IMG/VR virus record: IMGVR_UViG_3300042541_000238
Span: 1-25,324 of that record
DNA length: 25,324 nucleotides
Reading direction: 5' to 3' (one strand)
Source of the DNA: a virus
A program made the position numbers and the translations under genes. Shown piece by piece: positions 13,289 through 18,701 of this stretch; within the stretch, counting starts at the first letter, position 1, and every line of letters begins with the position of its first letter. The notes beneath the pieces were generated by a model. That model was not told the DNA's origin. It did not search any database and saw only the letters and a program-made list of their open reading frames with translations.

Positions 13289-15565
13289 GTGCAATTTTTA
13301 GAGTTTATCACGGCTCTCGCGCCCGTGGGCGAGACAATGCTGTTTGTGCGCCAGAAACCACAGATGCGTGGGGGCGAGATGCAGTTCCACGCCGACGGGG
13401 CCGTCAAGGCCACTTGGCCGTCGTACCTGCCGTTCCACGGCGTTCGTGCTGGCGAGGCTTGGTACGGCAACACTGCCTCCTTTATCCTCGACCGCTTCGA
13501 GGATGGCCGGGTGTCGGCCAGCGCGGCCAACTGCGAGTACTGCGCCGTGATGGTGCTGGACGACATTGGCTCTAAGAGCAAGACCCCGCCGCTGCCGCCG
13601 ACGTGGATCATGGAAACCTCGGCAGGCAATTACCAGTACGGCTACGTCTTCAGCGAACAGCCGCCCAAGGGCGAGTTCGCCGCCGCCATCAAGGCCATCG
13701 CCGCTGCGGGTTACACCGACCCCGGCGCCTGCAACCCCGTTCGCAACTTCCGACTGCCGGGGTCGGTCAACCTCAAGCCGGACAAAGGCCGCTTTGCTTC
13801 TGCTTTGGTTGAGTTCCACCCCGAGCGCGAGTTCCTGCTGGCCGACATCTGCGCCGCCCTTGAGGTCGTGCCCGGCCCTACCGAGTCGGGCGGCATCCGA
13901 CCGATTCGCATGGCCGACGATGGCGCCGATGACGTGCTGGTCTGGCTGTCGGGCCAGGGGCTGCTGCTCTCGCGCCCCAACGCCGAGGGCTGGGCCGGGG
14001 TCATCTGCCCCAACAACGCCGAGCATACCGACGGCAACCCAGAGGGCCGCTATATGCCCCTCAATCGGGCCTACTGCTGTATGCACGGCCATTGTGTCGA
14101 TCTGGACAGCAACACCTTTCTAGCGTGGGTCGCCGACAATGGTGGCCCCCGTCACGCCCCCGGCCTGCGCGACGACTTGATGGCCGCTCACCTAGAGTTG
14201 GCCCTTGCCAAAATCAAGCCCAGCCCCGAGTTCCCCGACGCCGCCGCCGAGGTCATCGCCGAGGTCGAGCGCAAGGAGTTAGGCCGGGTCGAGAAGTCCG
14301 GTTGGTATTCCCGCTTTGCATACCTCCAAGACGACGAGGCGTTCTTCGATATGCAGGACAGGCGCGAGTTGTCGCGCAACACCTTCAACGCCCTTTTCAG
14401 ACACATCAAGTGCATCTCTATTCACTCCACTGGCAAGTCAGCCCGGCGGGTCGAGGCGTCGGTCTGCTACGACGAGAACCGCCAAGCGGCTGGCGCCCGG
14501 GCCTTGGTCGGCATCACCTACGCCGCTGGCGAGTCCGTGCTGGTCAGCAAGGACGGCCTTGTGTACGGCAACCGCTGGCGCAACTCGCGCCCGACGCCTG
14601 TCGCTTGTGACGTGAGTCGTTGGCTGCGTCACACTGAACGGATGCTGCCGGTCGAGTTTGAGCGTGAGCATATTTTGAACGTGATGGCCCATAAAATTCA
14701 ATATCCAGGCCATAAGATCAACCATGCCGTTTTGTTGGGCGGCAAGCCAGGGTCTGGCAAGGATACCCTCTTCGCCCCGTTTTTTTGGGCCGTTGGAGGC
14801 CCGGCCAAGCTGAATTGTTCGGTCGTAAAAAACGAGGATTTGACTTCGCAGTGGGGCTACGGCCTTGAGTGTGAGGTCATGGAGATCGCCGAGTTACGTC
14901 AGGCCGAGGCCAGAGACCGCCGGGCGCTGGAGAATCATTTAAAGCCTATCATCGCCGCCCCGCCCGAGTATCTGCCGATTAACCGCAAGGGTCTACACCC
15001 GTACTATGCTCTCAACCGAGTGCTAGTGGTCGCGTTTAGTAACGAGCGTGTGGCGATATCGTTGCCCAGCGACGATCGCCGATGGTTCGTGGCGTGGGCC
15101 GAGGCCGGGCGCCTGCCGGAGAGCGAGGCCGTCGCCTTGTGGAATTGGTATCACCACAGGGGCGGTTTCGCTGGCGTGGCGGCGTGGCTGATGGCCCGTG
15201 ATGTGTCTGCTTTCAACCCGTCGGCCCCGCCGCCTATGACCGAGGCCAAGGCTATTCTGGTCGAGGCTGGCATGAGTACCGCTGAGTCGGTGCTGGTCGA
15301 GATGCTCCGCGACCGCCGGGGGCCGTTCGCCCAGGGCGTGATCGGCTCGCCGTTTCACACTGTCTGCGACCGGGTGCAGGGGTCGGGCGCAGCGCCGCCC
15401 GGCATTAAGATCGTCCAGGGCGCCCTCTTCCACGCCCTGCGCGAGGCCGGTTGGATTGATATGGGGTTAGTACACTCGCGAGAGTACAACGCCAAGAAAC
15501 ACGTCTTCGTGGCGCCTGAGTTGGTCAATATGACCCGGTCAGAGATGCGCCGGGCCGTGGCGTGA
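13289..15565 (+). CDS. Primase-helicase: prim-pol-like N-terminus, SF3-like ATPase
   Basis: The start is GTG 13289, five bases after AAAGGAGG; upstream ATGs lie inside polA. The product has 758 residues. The N-terminal part (about 80-165) shows RepB/prim-pol-like motifs: VMVLDDIG, TWIMETSAGNYQYGYVF and NPVRNFRLPGSVNLKP. A Cys/His group follows (about 240-275: GVICPNN...H and YCCMHGHC) and may bind zinc. The helicase domain has Walker A GGKPGSGKDT (484-493), an acidic Walker B-like MEIAEL near 530 and VLVVAFSNERVAISLPSDDR near 575-595, as in DUF5906-type SF3 helicases. It should prime and unwind DNA for the polymerase encoded upstream. The C-terminal 100 residues may be a winged helix. Confidence 0.85.
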   Translation: MQFLEFITALAPVGETMLFVRQKPQMRGGEMQFHADGAVKATWPSYLPFHGVRAGEAWYGNTASFILDRFEDGRVSASAANCEYCAVMVLDDIGSKSKTPPLPPTWIMETSAGNYQYGYVFSEQPPKGEFAAAIKAIAAAGYTDPGACNPVRNFRLPGSVNLKPDKGRFASALVEFHPEREFLLADICAALEVVPGPTESGGIRPIRMADDGADDVLVWLSGQGLLLSRPNAEGWAGVICPNNAEHTDGNPEGRYMPLNRAYCCMHGHCVDLDSNTFLAWVADNGGPRHAPGLRDDLMAAHLELALAKIKPSPEFPDAAAEVIAEVERKELGRVEKSGWYSRFAYLQDDEAFFDMQDRRELSRNTFNALFRHIKCISIHSTGKSARRVEASVCYDENRQAAGARALVGITYAAGESVLVSKDGLVYGNRWRNSRPTPVACDVSRWLRHTERMLPVEFEREHILNVMAHKIQYPGHKINHAVLLGGKPGSGKDTLFAPFFWAVGGPAKLNCSVVKNEDLTSQWGYGLECEVMEIAELRQAEARDRRALENHLKPIIAAPPEYLPINRKGLHPYYALNRVLVVAFSNERVAISLPSDDRRWFVAWAEAGRLPESEAVALWNWYHHRGGFAGVAAWLMARDVSAFNPSAPPPMTEAKAILVEAGMSTAESVLVEMLRDRRGPFAQGVIGSPFHTVCDRVQGSGAAPPGIKIVQGALFHALREAGWIDMGLVHSREYNAKKHVFVAPELVNMTRSEMRRAVA

Positions 15566-15586
15566 AAAAGGCCCCTCGCGGGGCCT
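15565..15586 (-). terminator. Intrinsic terminator of the leftward small-gene operon
   Basis: AGGCCCC (15569-15575), loop TCGC and GGGGCCT (15580-15586) form a 7-bp stem. Read leftward it is followed by TTTTT (15569-15565), a classic rho-independent terminator located directly behind the leftward genes. The rightward side has only TATAGGTTT, so rightward termination of the primase transcript is possible but weaker. Confidence 0.8.
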
Positions 15587-15641
15587 ATAGGTTTAAGAGT
15601 ACTGCTATCAGCGCGGCCAGCAGCGCCGCCGCTAAGAGCAT
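15585..15641 (-). CDS. Possible 18-residue membrane peptide
   Basis: An ATG at 15641 opens MLLAAALLAALIAVLLNL, a purely hydrophobic peptide ending inside the terminator stem. It overlaps the end of the upstream gene by 10 bases. The ribosome site is weak (GGGCG). The same frame is open further upstream without a better start. It resembles the 31-residue hydrophobic peptide of the same operon. It is reported with low confidence because short hydrophobic frames arise easily in GC-rich DNA. Confidence 0.3.
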   Translation of the reverse strand: MLLAAALLAALIAVLLNL

Positions 15642-15850
15642 GGGCGCCCCCAGGCGTCGGCCAGGGCCGTAAAGGTGACGCCCGGCCCGGCTGGCTGGCC
15701 GAACAGGCCCGGCCCCCGCCGTACGCGCCCCCAGGCGTCGAGCCGGTTGAGGTTGACTAGGTCGCCGCGCTTGACCGCGCCGTAAACCTGATCCCGAGTC
15801 CAGCCGTCGGCCAGCAGTTCCCGCATGGTCTTGGGGTCGGTCAGGCGCAT
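15632..15850 (-). CDS. Small HTH-like protein (72 aa)
   Basis: This 72-residue protein begins MRLTDPKTMRELLADGWTRD. Residues about 7-40 (TMRELLADGWTRDQVYGAVK, then LVNLNRLDAWGR) look like a compact helix-turn-helix or DNA-binding helical bundle. The C-terminal 30 residues are Gly/Pro-rich (GPGLFGQPAGPGVTFTALA). The ATG lies 10 bases inside the end of the upstream 58-residue gene (ATGCGCCTGA). A regulatory function is inferred only from the helical pattern. Confidence 0.55.
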   Translation of the reverse strand: MRLTDPKTMRELLADGWTRDQVYGAVKRGDLVNLNRLDAWGRVRRGPGLFGQPAGPGVTFTALADAWGRPCS

Positions 15851-16017
15851 AGTCCCTCCGCATAGGCCAGGGCGTCGGCCTCGTCGGTGTAGTACCGCGC
15901 CGGGCCTACTGTCTGGCCGCTATCGTCGTCGCGCAGCAGGACGCGCCAGCGCCCGTCGGGGGTCTGGGTGACCTCCGACGTAATCATAAATTCGACGTTA
16001 AAGAATTCAGTTCGCAT
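15841..16017 (-). CDS. Small acidic protein (58 aa)
   Basis: This leftward ORF (MRTEFFNVEFMITSEVTQTP...) starts 11 bases inside the upstream gene (ATGCGAACTGA) and ends 10 bases inside the next one. An alternating pattern (FNVEFMITSEV, GRWRVLLRDDDSG) suggests a small beta-sheet, followed by a helix (YYTDEADALAYAEGL). Net charge is acidic. The overlaps on both sides support it as a real member of the operon. The function is unknown. Confidence 0.6.
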   Translation of the reverse strand: MRTEFFNVEFMITSEVTQTPDGRWRVLLRDDDSGQTVGPARYYTDEADALAYAEGLCA

Positions 16018-16330
16018 CGCAGACCTCCATGCTATCCTCGCCCATTGGCACGGTCAGCCGGTCGCTGAGTCCCTCGTAAAACCCGGCCAGGTTAGCGTCA
16101 CCATATGGCGCAGCCAGGTTTTTAAAGTTGCGCCGAGTACTGTTGAGCGCGTAGTACTCTTGCACGTACGCCGCCGTGCTGACGTTGCCGTCGGTCGGGT
16201 ATAGGCGCCGGTCGCCGCCCTTTGATTTGACCGGCTTGTGCTTGCCGGTGAGTTTGAGAATGTCACTTAGAAACGTGTGCCGGTCGTCGCGCACGACATA
16301 CCGGGCGCGGTTGAGGGTAATGGTTTTCAT
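16007..16330 (-). CDS. Small hypothetical protein (107 aa)
   Basis: The start at ATG 16330 has GGAG eight bases upstream and an ATGA overlap with the previous stop; the much longer upstream frame is not used. The N-terminus is basic (MKTITLNRARYVVRDDRHTF, followed by KHKPVKSKGGDRR), the middle is polar and aromatic (VSTAAYVQEYYALNSTRRNF), and the end is acidic (MGEDSMEVCDAN). It may bind nucleic acid through the basic N-terminus. No family was recognised. Confidence 0.6.
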   Translation of the reverse strand: MKTITLNRARYVVRDDRHTFLSDILKLTGKHKPVKSKGGDRRLYPTDGNVSTAAYVQEYYALNSTRRNFKNLAAPYGDANLAGFYEGLSDRLTVPMGEDSMEVCDAN

Positions 16331-16539
16331 TGTGTGTTCTCCAAAAAATACTCGGGGTGACGGCCAGTGATTTTGATATGTTCCTGCTGCCAAGCGCGGT
16401 CGATAAATTCTAGAACTGCTTTGGCGCGCGCCGATTTGTAGATGTACCGTTTCTGATCGTGCCAGATATCGACAGTCCCGCGCTGGTGCGCGTCGGTGTA
16501 ACCGGGCGCGCCCGCCCGGTAGGTGATAATGTGTCTCAT
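16327..16539 (-). CDS. Small basic hypothetical protein (70 aa)
   Basis: This 70-residue protein (MRHIITYRAGAPGYTDAHQR...) starts at an ATGA overlap, with GGAGGA shortly before the ATG, and ends with another ATGA overlap. It has an RYIYKSARAKAVLEFIDRAW helix, a basic charge and several histidines. It is similar in style to the small accessory proteins of phages and plasmids that modify host processes, but no function can be assigned. Confidence 0.6.
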   Translation of the reverse strand: MRHIITYRAGAPGYTDAHQRGTVDIWHDQKRYIYKSARAKAVLEFIDRAWQQEHIKITGRHPEYFLENTQ

Positions 16540-16844
16540 GCTTCCTCCACCGAGAAATATTGAGCAATAGTGTCAGCGTCAATGCCCGAGTCCTCGCACC
16601 ACGCCAGGGCTTCGGTCGGGGTCATGGCCTGTATGCCGTGGCCGCCGGACATACCGTTGCTGCCGCATGGCCGCGACCACCGGCTGTAGGCGCCGCCCGT
16701 GCCCTGCACGAAAAAGGCGCCTTTGGGGGTGCGGTACAGGTCGGTGTCCTCAAAATGAAAATCACCAAAATTCGCGTACTGGTGATTACCGATCCACACG
16801 GCCGTGTCGGTGTTGTAAATTTTGCCGTTGATGATGCGTTTCAT
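16536..16844 (-). CDS. Hypothetical phage accessory protein (102 aa)
   Basis: This 102-residue protein has GGAG nine bases before its ATG. The N-terminal part (1-45) alternates beta strands (KRIINGKIYNTDTAVWIGNH, DFHFEDTDLYRTPKGAFFV). A Gly/Ser/Cys stretch follows (GGAYSRWSRPCGSNGMSGGH), and a C-terminal helix (MTPTEALAWCEDSGIDADTI) ends it. Small proteins of this layout, with a KIYNT-like start and an E-A-W-C helix, occur in accessory regions of phages and plasmids without known function. The 5' leader contains the hairpin at 16878-16902. Confidence 0.6.
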   Translation of the reverse strand: MKRIINGKIYNTDTAVWIGNHQYANFGDFHFEDTDLYRTPKGAFFVQGTGGAYSRWSRPCGSNGMSGGHGIQAMTPTEALAWCEDSGIDADTIAQYFSVEEA

Positions 16845-16877
16845 AAAATGTACTCCAGGTTATTGGCATGAGTGCCC

Positions 16878-16902
16878 GTCAGGCGCCGCCCGGGCGCCTG
16901 AC
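16878..16902. promoter_or_regulatory. Perfect 10-bp hairpin between operon genes
   Basis: GTCAGGCGCC (16878-16887) and GGCGCCTGAC (16893-16902) form a perfect stem with a 5-base loop, in the gap between the 31-residue and 102-residue genes. No T-tract follows on either strand, so a transcription terminator is unlikely. It may be an RNA-processing or attenuation structure. Confidence 0.55.
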
Positions 16903-16908
16903 AGTCCA

Positions 16909-17004
16909 TCACGCGACTAGCACGTCAAAATAGGCCAGCATCGCGGCCAGTAGCGCGGCCAGCATGAGCAGCGCCAGCCCGGCCACGGCCAGCCGGGCCG
17001 TCAT
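16909..17004 (-). CDS. 31-residue one-TM membrane peptide
   Basis: ATG 17004 overlaps the upstream TGA as ATGA and opens MTARLAVAGLALLMLAALLA, then AMLAYFDVLVA. Apart from T2 and R4, nearly all residues are hydrophobic up to position 26, making one transmembrane helix. The coupling supports translation. It resembles the small hydrophobic toxins and membrane modulators of phages, but no family can be named. Confidence 0.5.
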   Translation of the reverse strand: MTARLAVAGLALLMLAALLAAMLAYFDVLVA

Positions 17005-17348
17005 GCCGTCGCCCCGTGCCGTTCGGCGATATCGCCCCAGCAGCCGATCCGATATGACGAGCCGTAGCGCACCAGCGTCGGCGTGTAAGTGTCGCCAGCG
17101 TTGAGGTACAGGCACTCGCCGCGCCGAGTAGTGAACCCCTCGACGCCGTGAAACCCGCCGAGCGCGTTTAAACACTCCATGCGGATATCTTGCGTTGTTG
17201 GCGGGTGATAACACTCGGCCAGCCGCGCAGCGCCTACGGGCGTTCGCAGTAGCTGGTCGCGTGACATTTTCAACAGTGTTTTGGCCTGGGCGGCGTCGGC
17301 GCCAAATAGCTGGCGCAGTGCGCGGGTTGATGGTGAGCGTAAAGGCAT
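17001..17348 (-). CDS. Small basic hypothetical protein (115 aa)
   Basis: The start at ATG 17348 (MPLRSPSTRALRQLFGADAA) has AAGGGG seven bases before it, and that site overlaps the upstream stop. Residues about 5-45 are helical and basic (ALRQLFGADAAQAKTLLKMS). The second half has C and G residues in a probable beta fold (MECLNALGGFHGVEGFTTRR, GECLYLNAGDTYTPTLVRYG). A longer frame to 17381 lacks a ribosome site. The function is unknown. Confidence 0.6.
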   Translation of the reverse strand: MPLRSPSTRALRQLFGADAAQAKTLLKMSRDQLLRTPVGAARLAECYHPPTTQDIRMECLNALGGFHGVEGFTTRRGECLYLNAGDTYTPTLVRYGSSYRIGCWGDIAERHGATA

Positions 17349-17358
17349 GATAATCCCC

Positions 17359-17682
17359 TTAAAAACTTGAAGCGTAGACAATCAGACCAGCAGACGTGAG
17401 GCCGACCACTGAGGTGCGATCCTCAAGGTATTGCACGGCGACCGGGATAGCATCCTCTTTTTCGTCGTCGTTCAATTCGACGCCGTGGCTCTCAAGTATC
17501 TCTACTGGCGTCGATTCGGCATAGTCGCAACATAGGCCGATAACGTCGAGTTCGTAGTCGGGATGCACGTCTTCCAAATAGTCGAACAGCAGGCCAAGCG
17601 CCTCGTAGCTGAATTGGTCTTGACGCCCGGCGGCGCGGAAGGCGTCGCGGAACTGGCTGGCGTGGTTGATAGTCTGTTTCAT
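17359..17682 (-). CDS. Acidic phage/plasmid accessory protein (107 aa)
   Basis: This 107-residue, strongly acidic protein has a recognisable FRDAF(R)AAGRQDQFSYEALGLL pattern (residues about 11-32), then FDYLEDVHPDYELDVIGLCC (33-52), and a C-terminal segment (TSVVGLTSAGLIVYASSF). Proteins with the FSYEALGLLFDYLE...ELDVIGLCCDYAE signature are common in plasmids and phages of Proteobacteria, with no established function to my knowledge. High acidity raises the possibility of DNA mimicry, which is inference only. The start at 17682 follows GAGTACACAAT. Confidence 0.65.
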   Translation of the reverse strand: MKQTINHASQFRDAFRAAGRQDQFSYEALGLLFDYLEDVHPDYELDVIGLCCDYAESTPVEILESHGVELNDDEKEDAIPVAVQYLEDRTSVVGLTSAGLIVYASSF

Positions 17683-17718
17683 ATTGTGTACTCTATTGAA
17701 TGATGCGGATCGCATCGC

Positions 17719-17741
17719 ATAGCGGCCAGCGCGGCCGCTAT
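17719..17741. promoter_or_regulatory. Perfect 9-bp hairpin in operon gap
   Basis: ATAGCGGCC (17719-17727) and GGCCGCTAT (17733-17741) form a perfect stem with a 5-base loop, in the 68-base gap between the first and second genes of the leftward operon. No T-tract is seen. Together with 16878-16902 it may be an mRNA-processing or stability element. Confidence 0.5.
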
Positions 17742-17750
17742 ACGCTGAGA

Positions 17751-17999
17751 TCAGTAGCCGAACATGAAGGCAGGCAGGGACTGCTTGCGGATCAGGCTTT
17801 TGCGGGTTGCAGGATGCATTGTGGCAACCCGCTCCCATTGTTGAGCGGCTTCGGCCGCCACGTCAGCATCTAGCATGGCGGCTTGCGTCAAACTATCATT
17901 GCCGCCAAAGGTAACAACGTACAAGGCAACAGTTGCTTGGGCAACAGTTGCTGCGTGACGTGCTGTTGCGGCTTTGTTGAGTGCTTCGGATTTTGTCAT
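17751..17999 (-). CDS. First gene of leftward small-gene operon (82 aa)
   Basis: This 82-residue Ala-rich protein begins MTKSEALNKAATARHAATVA and has AAAGG eight bases before its ATG. Residues 1-30 and 38-66 look helical; the end is KSLIRKQSLPAFMFGY. It is separated from the next gene by 68 bases holding a hairpin, so its expression could be set separately. No family was recognised. Confidence 0.55.
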   Translation of the reverse strand: MTKSEALNKAATARHAATVAQATVALYVVTFGGNDSLTQAAMLDADVAAEAAQQWERVATMHPATRKSLIRKQSLPAFMFGY

Positions 18000-18044
18000 T
18001 TGGTGTGCCTTTACTGTAGTGGACTAAGAGAATTCGACCCTCTC

Positions 18045-18053
18045 ACTATATAA
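18045..18053 (-). promoter_or_regulatory. Possible leftward -10 for the small-gene operon
   Basis: The leftward strand reads TGCTTATATAGT across 18045-18056, giving a TG-extended TTATAT (18053-18048) or TATAGT (18050-18045) as the -10, about 40 to 45 bases before the start codon at 17999. No good -35 is visible, so this is a weak assignment. Confidence 0.35.
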
Positions 18054-18071
18054 GCATAAGAGAATCGTGCC

Positions 18072-18098
18072 AGCACTTGGGCGCGTGCGCTAAGTGCT
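18072..18098. repeat. 7-bp inverted repeat upstream of leftward promoter
   Basis: AGCACTT (18072-18078) and AAGTGCT (18092-18098) are perfect inverted copies with a 13-base GC-rich centre that itself contains GCGC-GT-GCGC. It lies just upstream of the possible leftward -10 and could be a regulator site. Confidence 0.5.
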
Positions 18099-18235
18099 TG
18101 ATACGTAACACTATTTACTACGTAGGTGTTTACCCTTAGTGCTTTGTGGGTGATGTGGGCGATTGTGTGGGTGATGGCGCAGGTGTGATCTTGCCCTCTG
18201 AAAAACCCCTCTTGTGTGTCATGTGTGTCATATAT

Positions 18236-18264
18236 TTGTATAGGTCTATGAAAATATATATACT
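18236..18264 (+). promoter_or_regulatory. Rightward promoter overlapping a LexA box
   Basis: TTGTAT (18236-18241), a 17-base spacer and TATACT (18259-18264) form a good sigma70 pattern. The -10 overlaps the first four bases of the LexA-type box, the usual arrangement for a LexA-repressed promoter. Transcription would run through the repeat array towards the terminase genes. Confidence 0.5.
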
Positions 18265-18280
18265 GTATATAATAACAGTA
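18261..18280. promoter_or_regulatory. LexA-type SOS box
   Basis: The sequence is TACTGT, eight A/T bases (ATATAATA), then ACAGTA. It keeps the full CTGT-N8-ACAG core and both flanking TA pairs of the enterobacterial LexA consensus and is palindromic in its arms. It overlaps a rightward promoter. Confidence 0.75.
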
Positions 18281-18330
18281 TGAATAGTGTATGACTTCCA
18301 CGTTTGCGGCGCGACTTCAAATCGAAAATG

Positions 18331-18387
18331 ATGGCACACATGACCCACATCACCCACACGCATGGAAGTGTGTGCCATGTGTGCCAT
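18331..18387. repeat. 12-bp perfect inverted repeat with extra half-sites
   Basis: ATGGCACACATG (18331-18342) and CATGTGTGCCAT (18376-18387) are perfect inverted copies 33 bases apart. Further copies of the TGTGCCA half-motif occur at 18371-18377, and on the other strand at 18404-18414 (ACATGGCACAC). The cluster could bind an initiator or repressor. Confidence 0.65.
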
Positions 18388-18417
18388 ACAGCCATGATGA
18401 CACACATGGCACACGCT

Positions 18418-18534
18418 GCCGTGTGCTGGCTGGCCGTGCTGGCCGTGTGCTGGCTGGCTGGCTAGCCGTGTGCTGGCTGGCTGGCTAGCCGTGTGCTGGC
18501 TGGCTAGCCGTGTGCTGGCTGGCCGTGTGCTGGC
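18418..18534 (+). repeat. Array of GCCGTGTGCTGGC direct repeats
   Basis: Six units begin with GCCGTGTGCTGGC and are separated by variable CTGG/CTA additions, so the period changes (15, 19 or 23 bases). One shortened unit reads GCCGTGCTG. GCTAGCC junctions recur three times. The pattern resembles iterons or a slippage-prone tandem repeat. Units are too short and have no unique spacers, so it is not a CRISPR array. Confidence 0.75.
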
Positions 18535-18550
18535 ACACACGACACACGGC
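18522..18550. repeat. Inverted repeat closing the direct-repeat array
   Basis: GCCGTGTG (18522-18529) and CACACGGC (18543-18550) are inverted copies with a 13-base centre (CTGGCACACACGA), so the last direct-repeat unit can form a hairpin with the sequence after it. No T-tract follows. Confidence 0.5.
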
Positions 18551-18663
18551 GTAGTTAGCGCCCACTACCCTGGCTAGTTAGTTAGTGCTTACAAACCTGG
18601 GGGTGGGGGTGGCAGGGCCGAGCGGTTAGGGCCACAGCTACGGAGCGTCAGCGAACAATTTTT

Positions 18664-18694
18664 TTGCTGTTAATTTTTATTTTTATGGTATAAA
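18664..18694 (+). promoter_or_regulatory. Possible promoter of the packaging operon
   Basis: TTGCTG (18664-18669) and TATAAA (18689-18694) are separated by 19 bases, slightly long, in an AT-rich tract immediately before the terminase small-subunit start at 18702. If used, the mRNA would have almost no leader, so an upstream promoter (for example 18236-18264) may contribute. Confidence 0.4.
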
Positions 18695-18701
18695 ACGGAA
18701 C

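Larger units (their letters stand above)
18000..18701. other. 700-bp noncoding control region, origin candidate
   Basis: Between the leftward operon and the terminase genes there is no ORF with convincing codon use. The stretch contains a likely leftward promoter (18045-18053), a 7-bp inverted repeat (18072-18098), an AT-rich tract with a LexA box and promoter (18231-18290), a 12-bp inverted repeat (18331-18387), an array of GCCGTGTGCTGGC repeats (18418-18534) and a second AT-rich tract with a promoter (18655-18700). Repeats next to easily melted DNA between divergent operons is the layout of many phage origins and control switches. That role is inferred. Confidence 0.6.

Noticed and set aside
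13298-14092. Leftward 264-codon open frame inside the primase gene
   Set aside because: It is antisense to a well-supported prim-pol region in GC-rich DNA, has no ribosome site or recognisable motif, and its translation is composition-driven.
18045-18072. Sigma54-type promoter (TGGCACG on the leftward strand at 18072-18066)
   Set aside because: The GC element required at fixed spacing after the GG is missing.
18291-18488. Rightward 65-codon ORF starting 27 bases after the LexA-box promoter -10
   Set aside because: It is attractive by position, but has no ribosome site and its second half is only the translated DNA repeat (Leu/Ala/Gly/Trp). Worth rechecking if RNA shows a transcript there.
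18418-18534. CRISPR array
   Set aside because: Units are 15-23 bases with no unique spacers and no cas genes nearby; these are simple direct repeats.
18136-18540. Leftward 134-codon frame through the repeat region
   Set aside because: The translation is low-complexity (Ala/Ser/Thr/Pro and His/Met repeats) produced by the GTG-rich DNA repeats, and it crosses the LexA box and promoter.
18605-18660. tRNA-like segment (GGCCGAGCGGTTAGG resembles a D-arm)
   Set aside because: No matching acceptor stem, anticodon arm or GTTCRA T-loop could be built around it.
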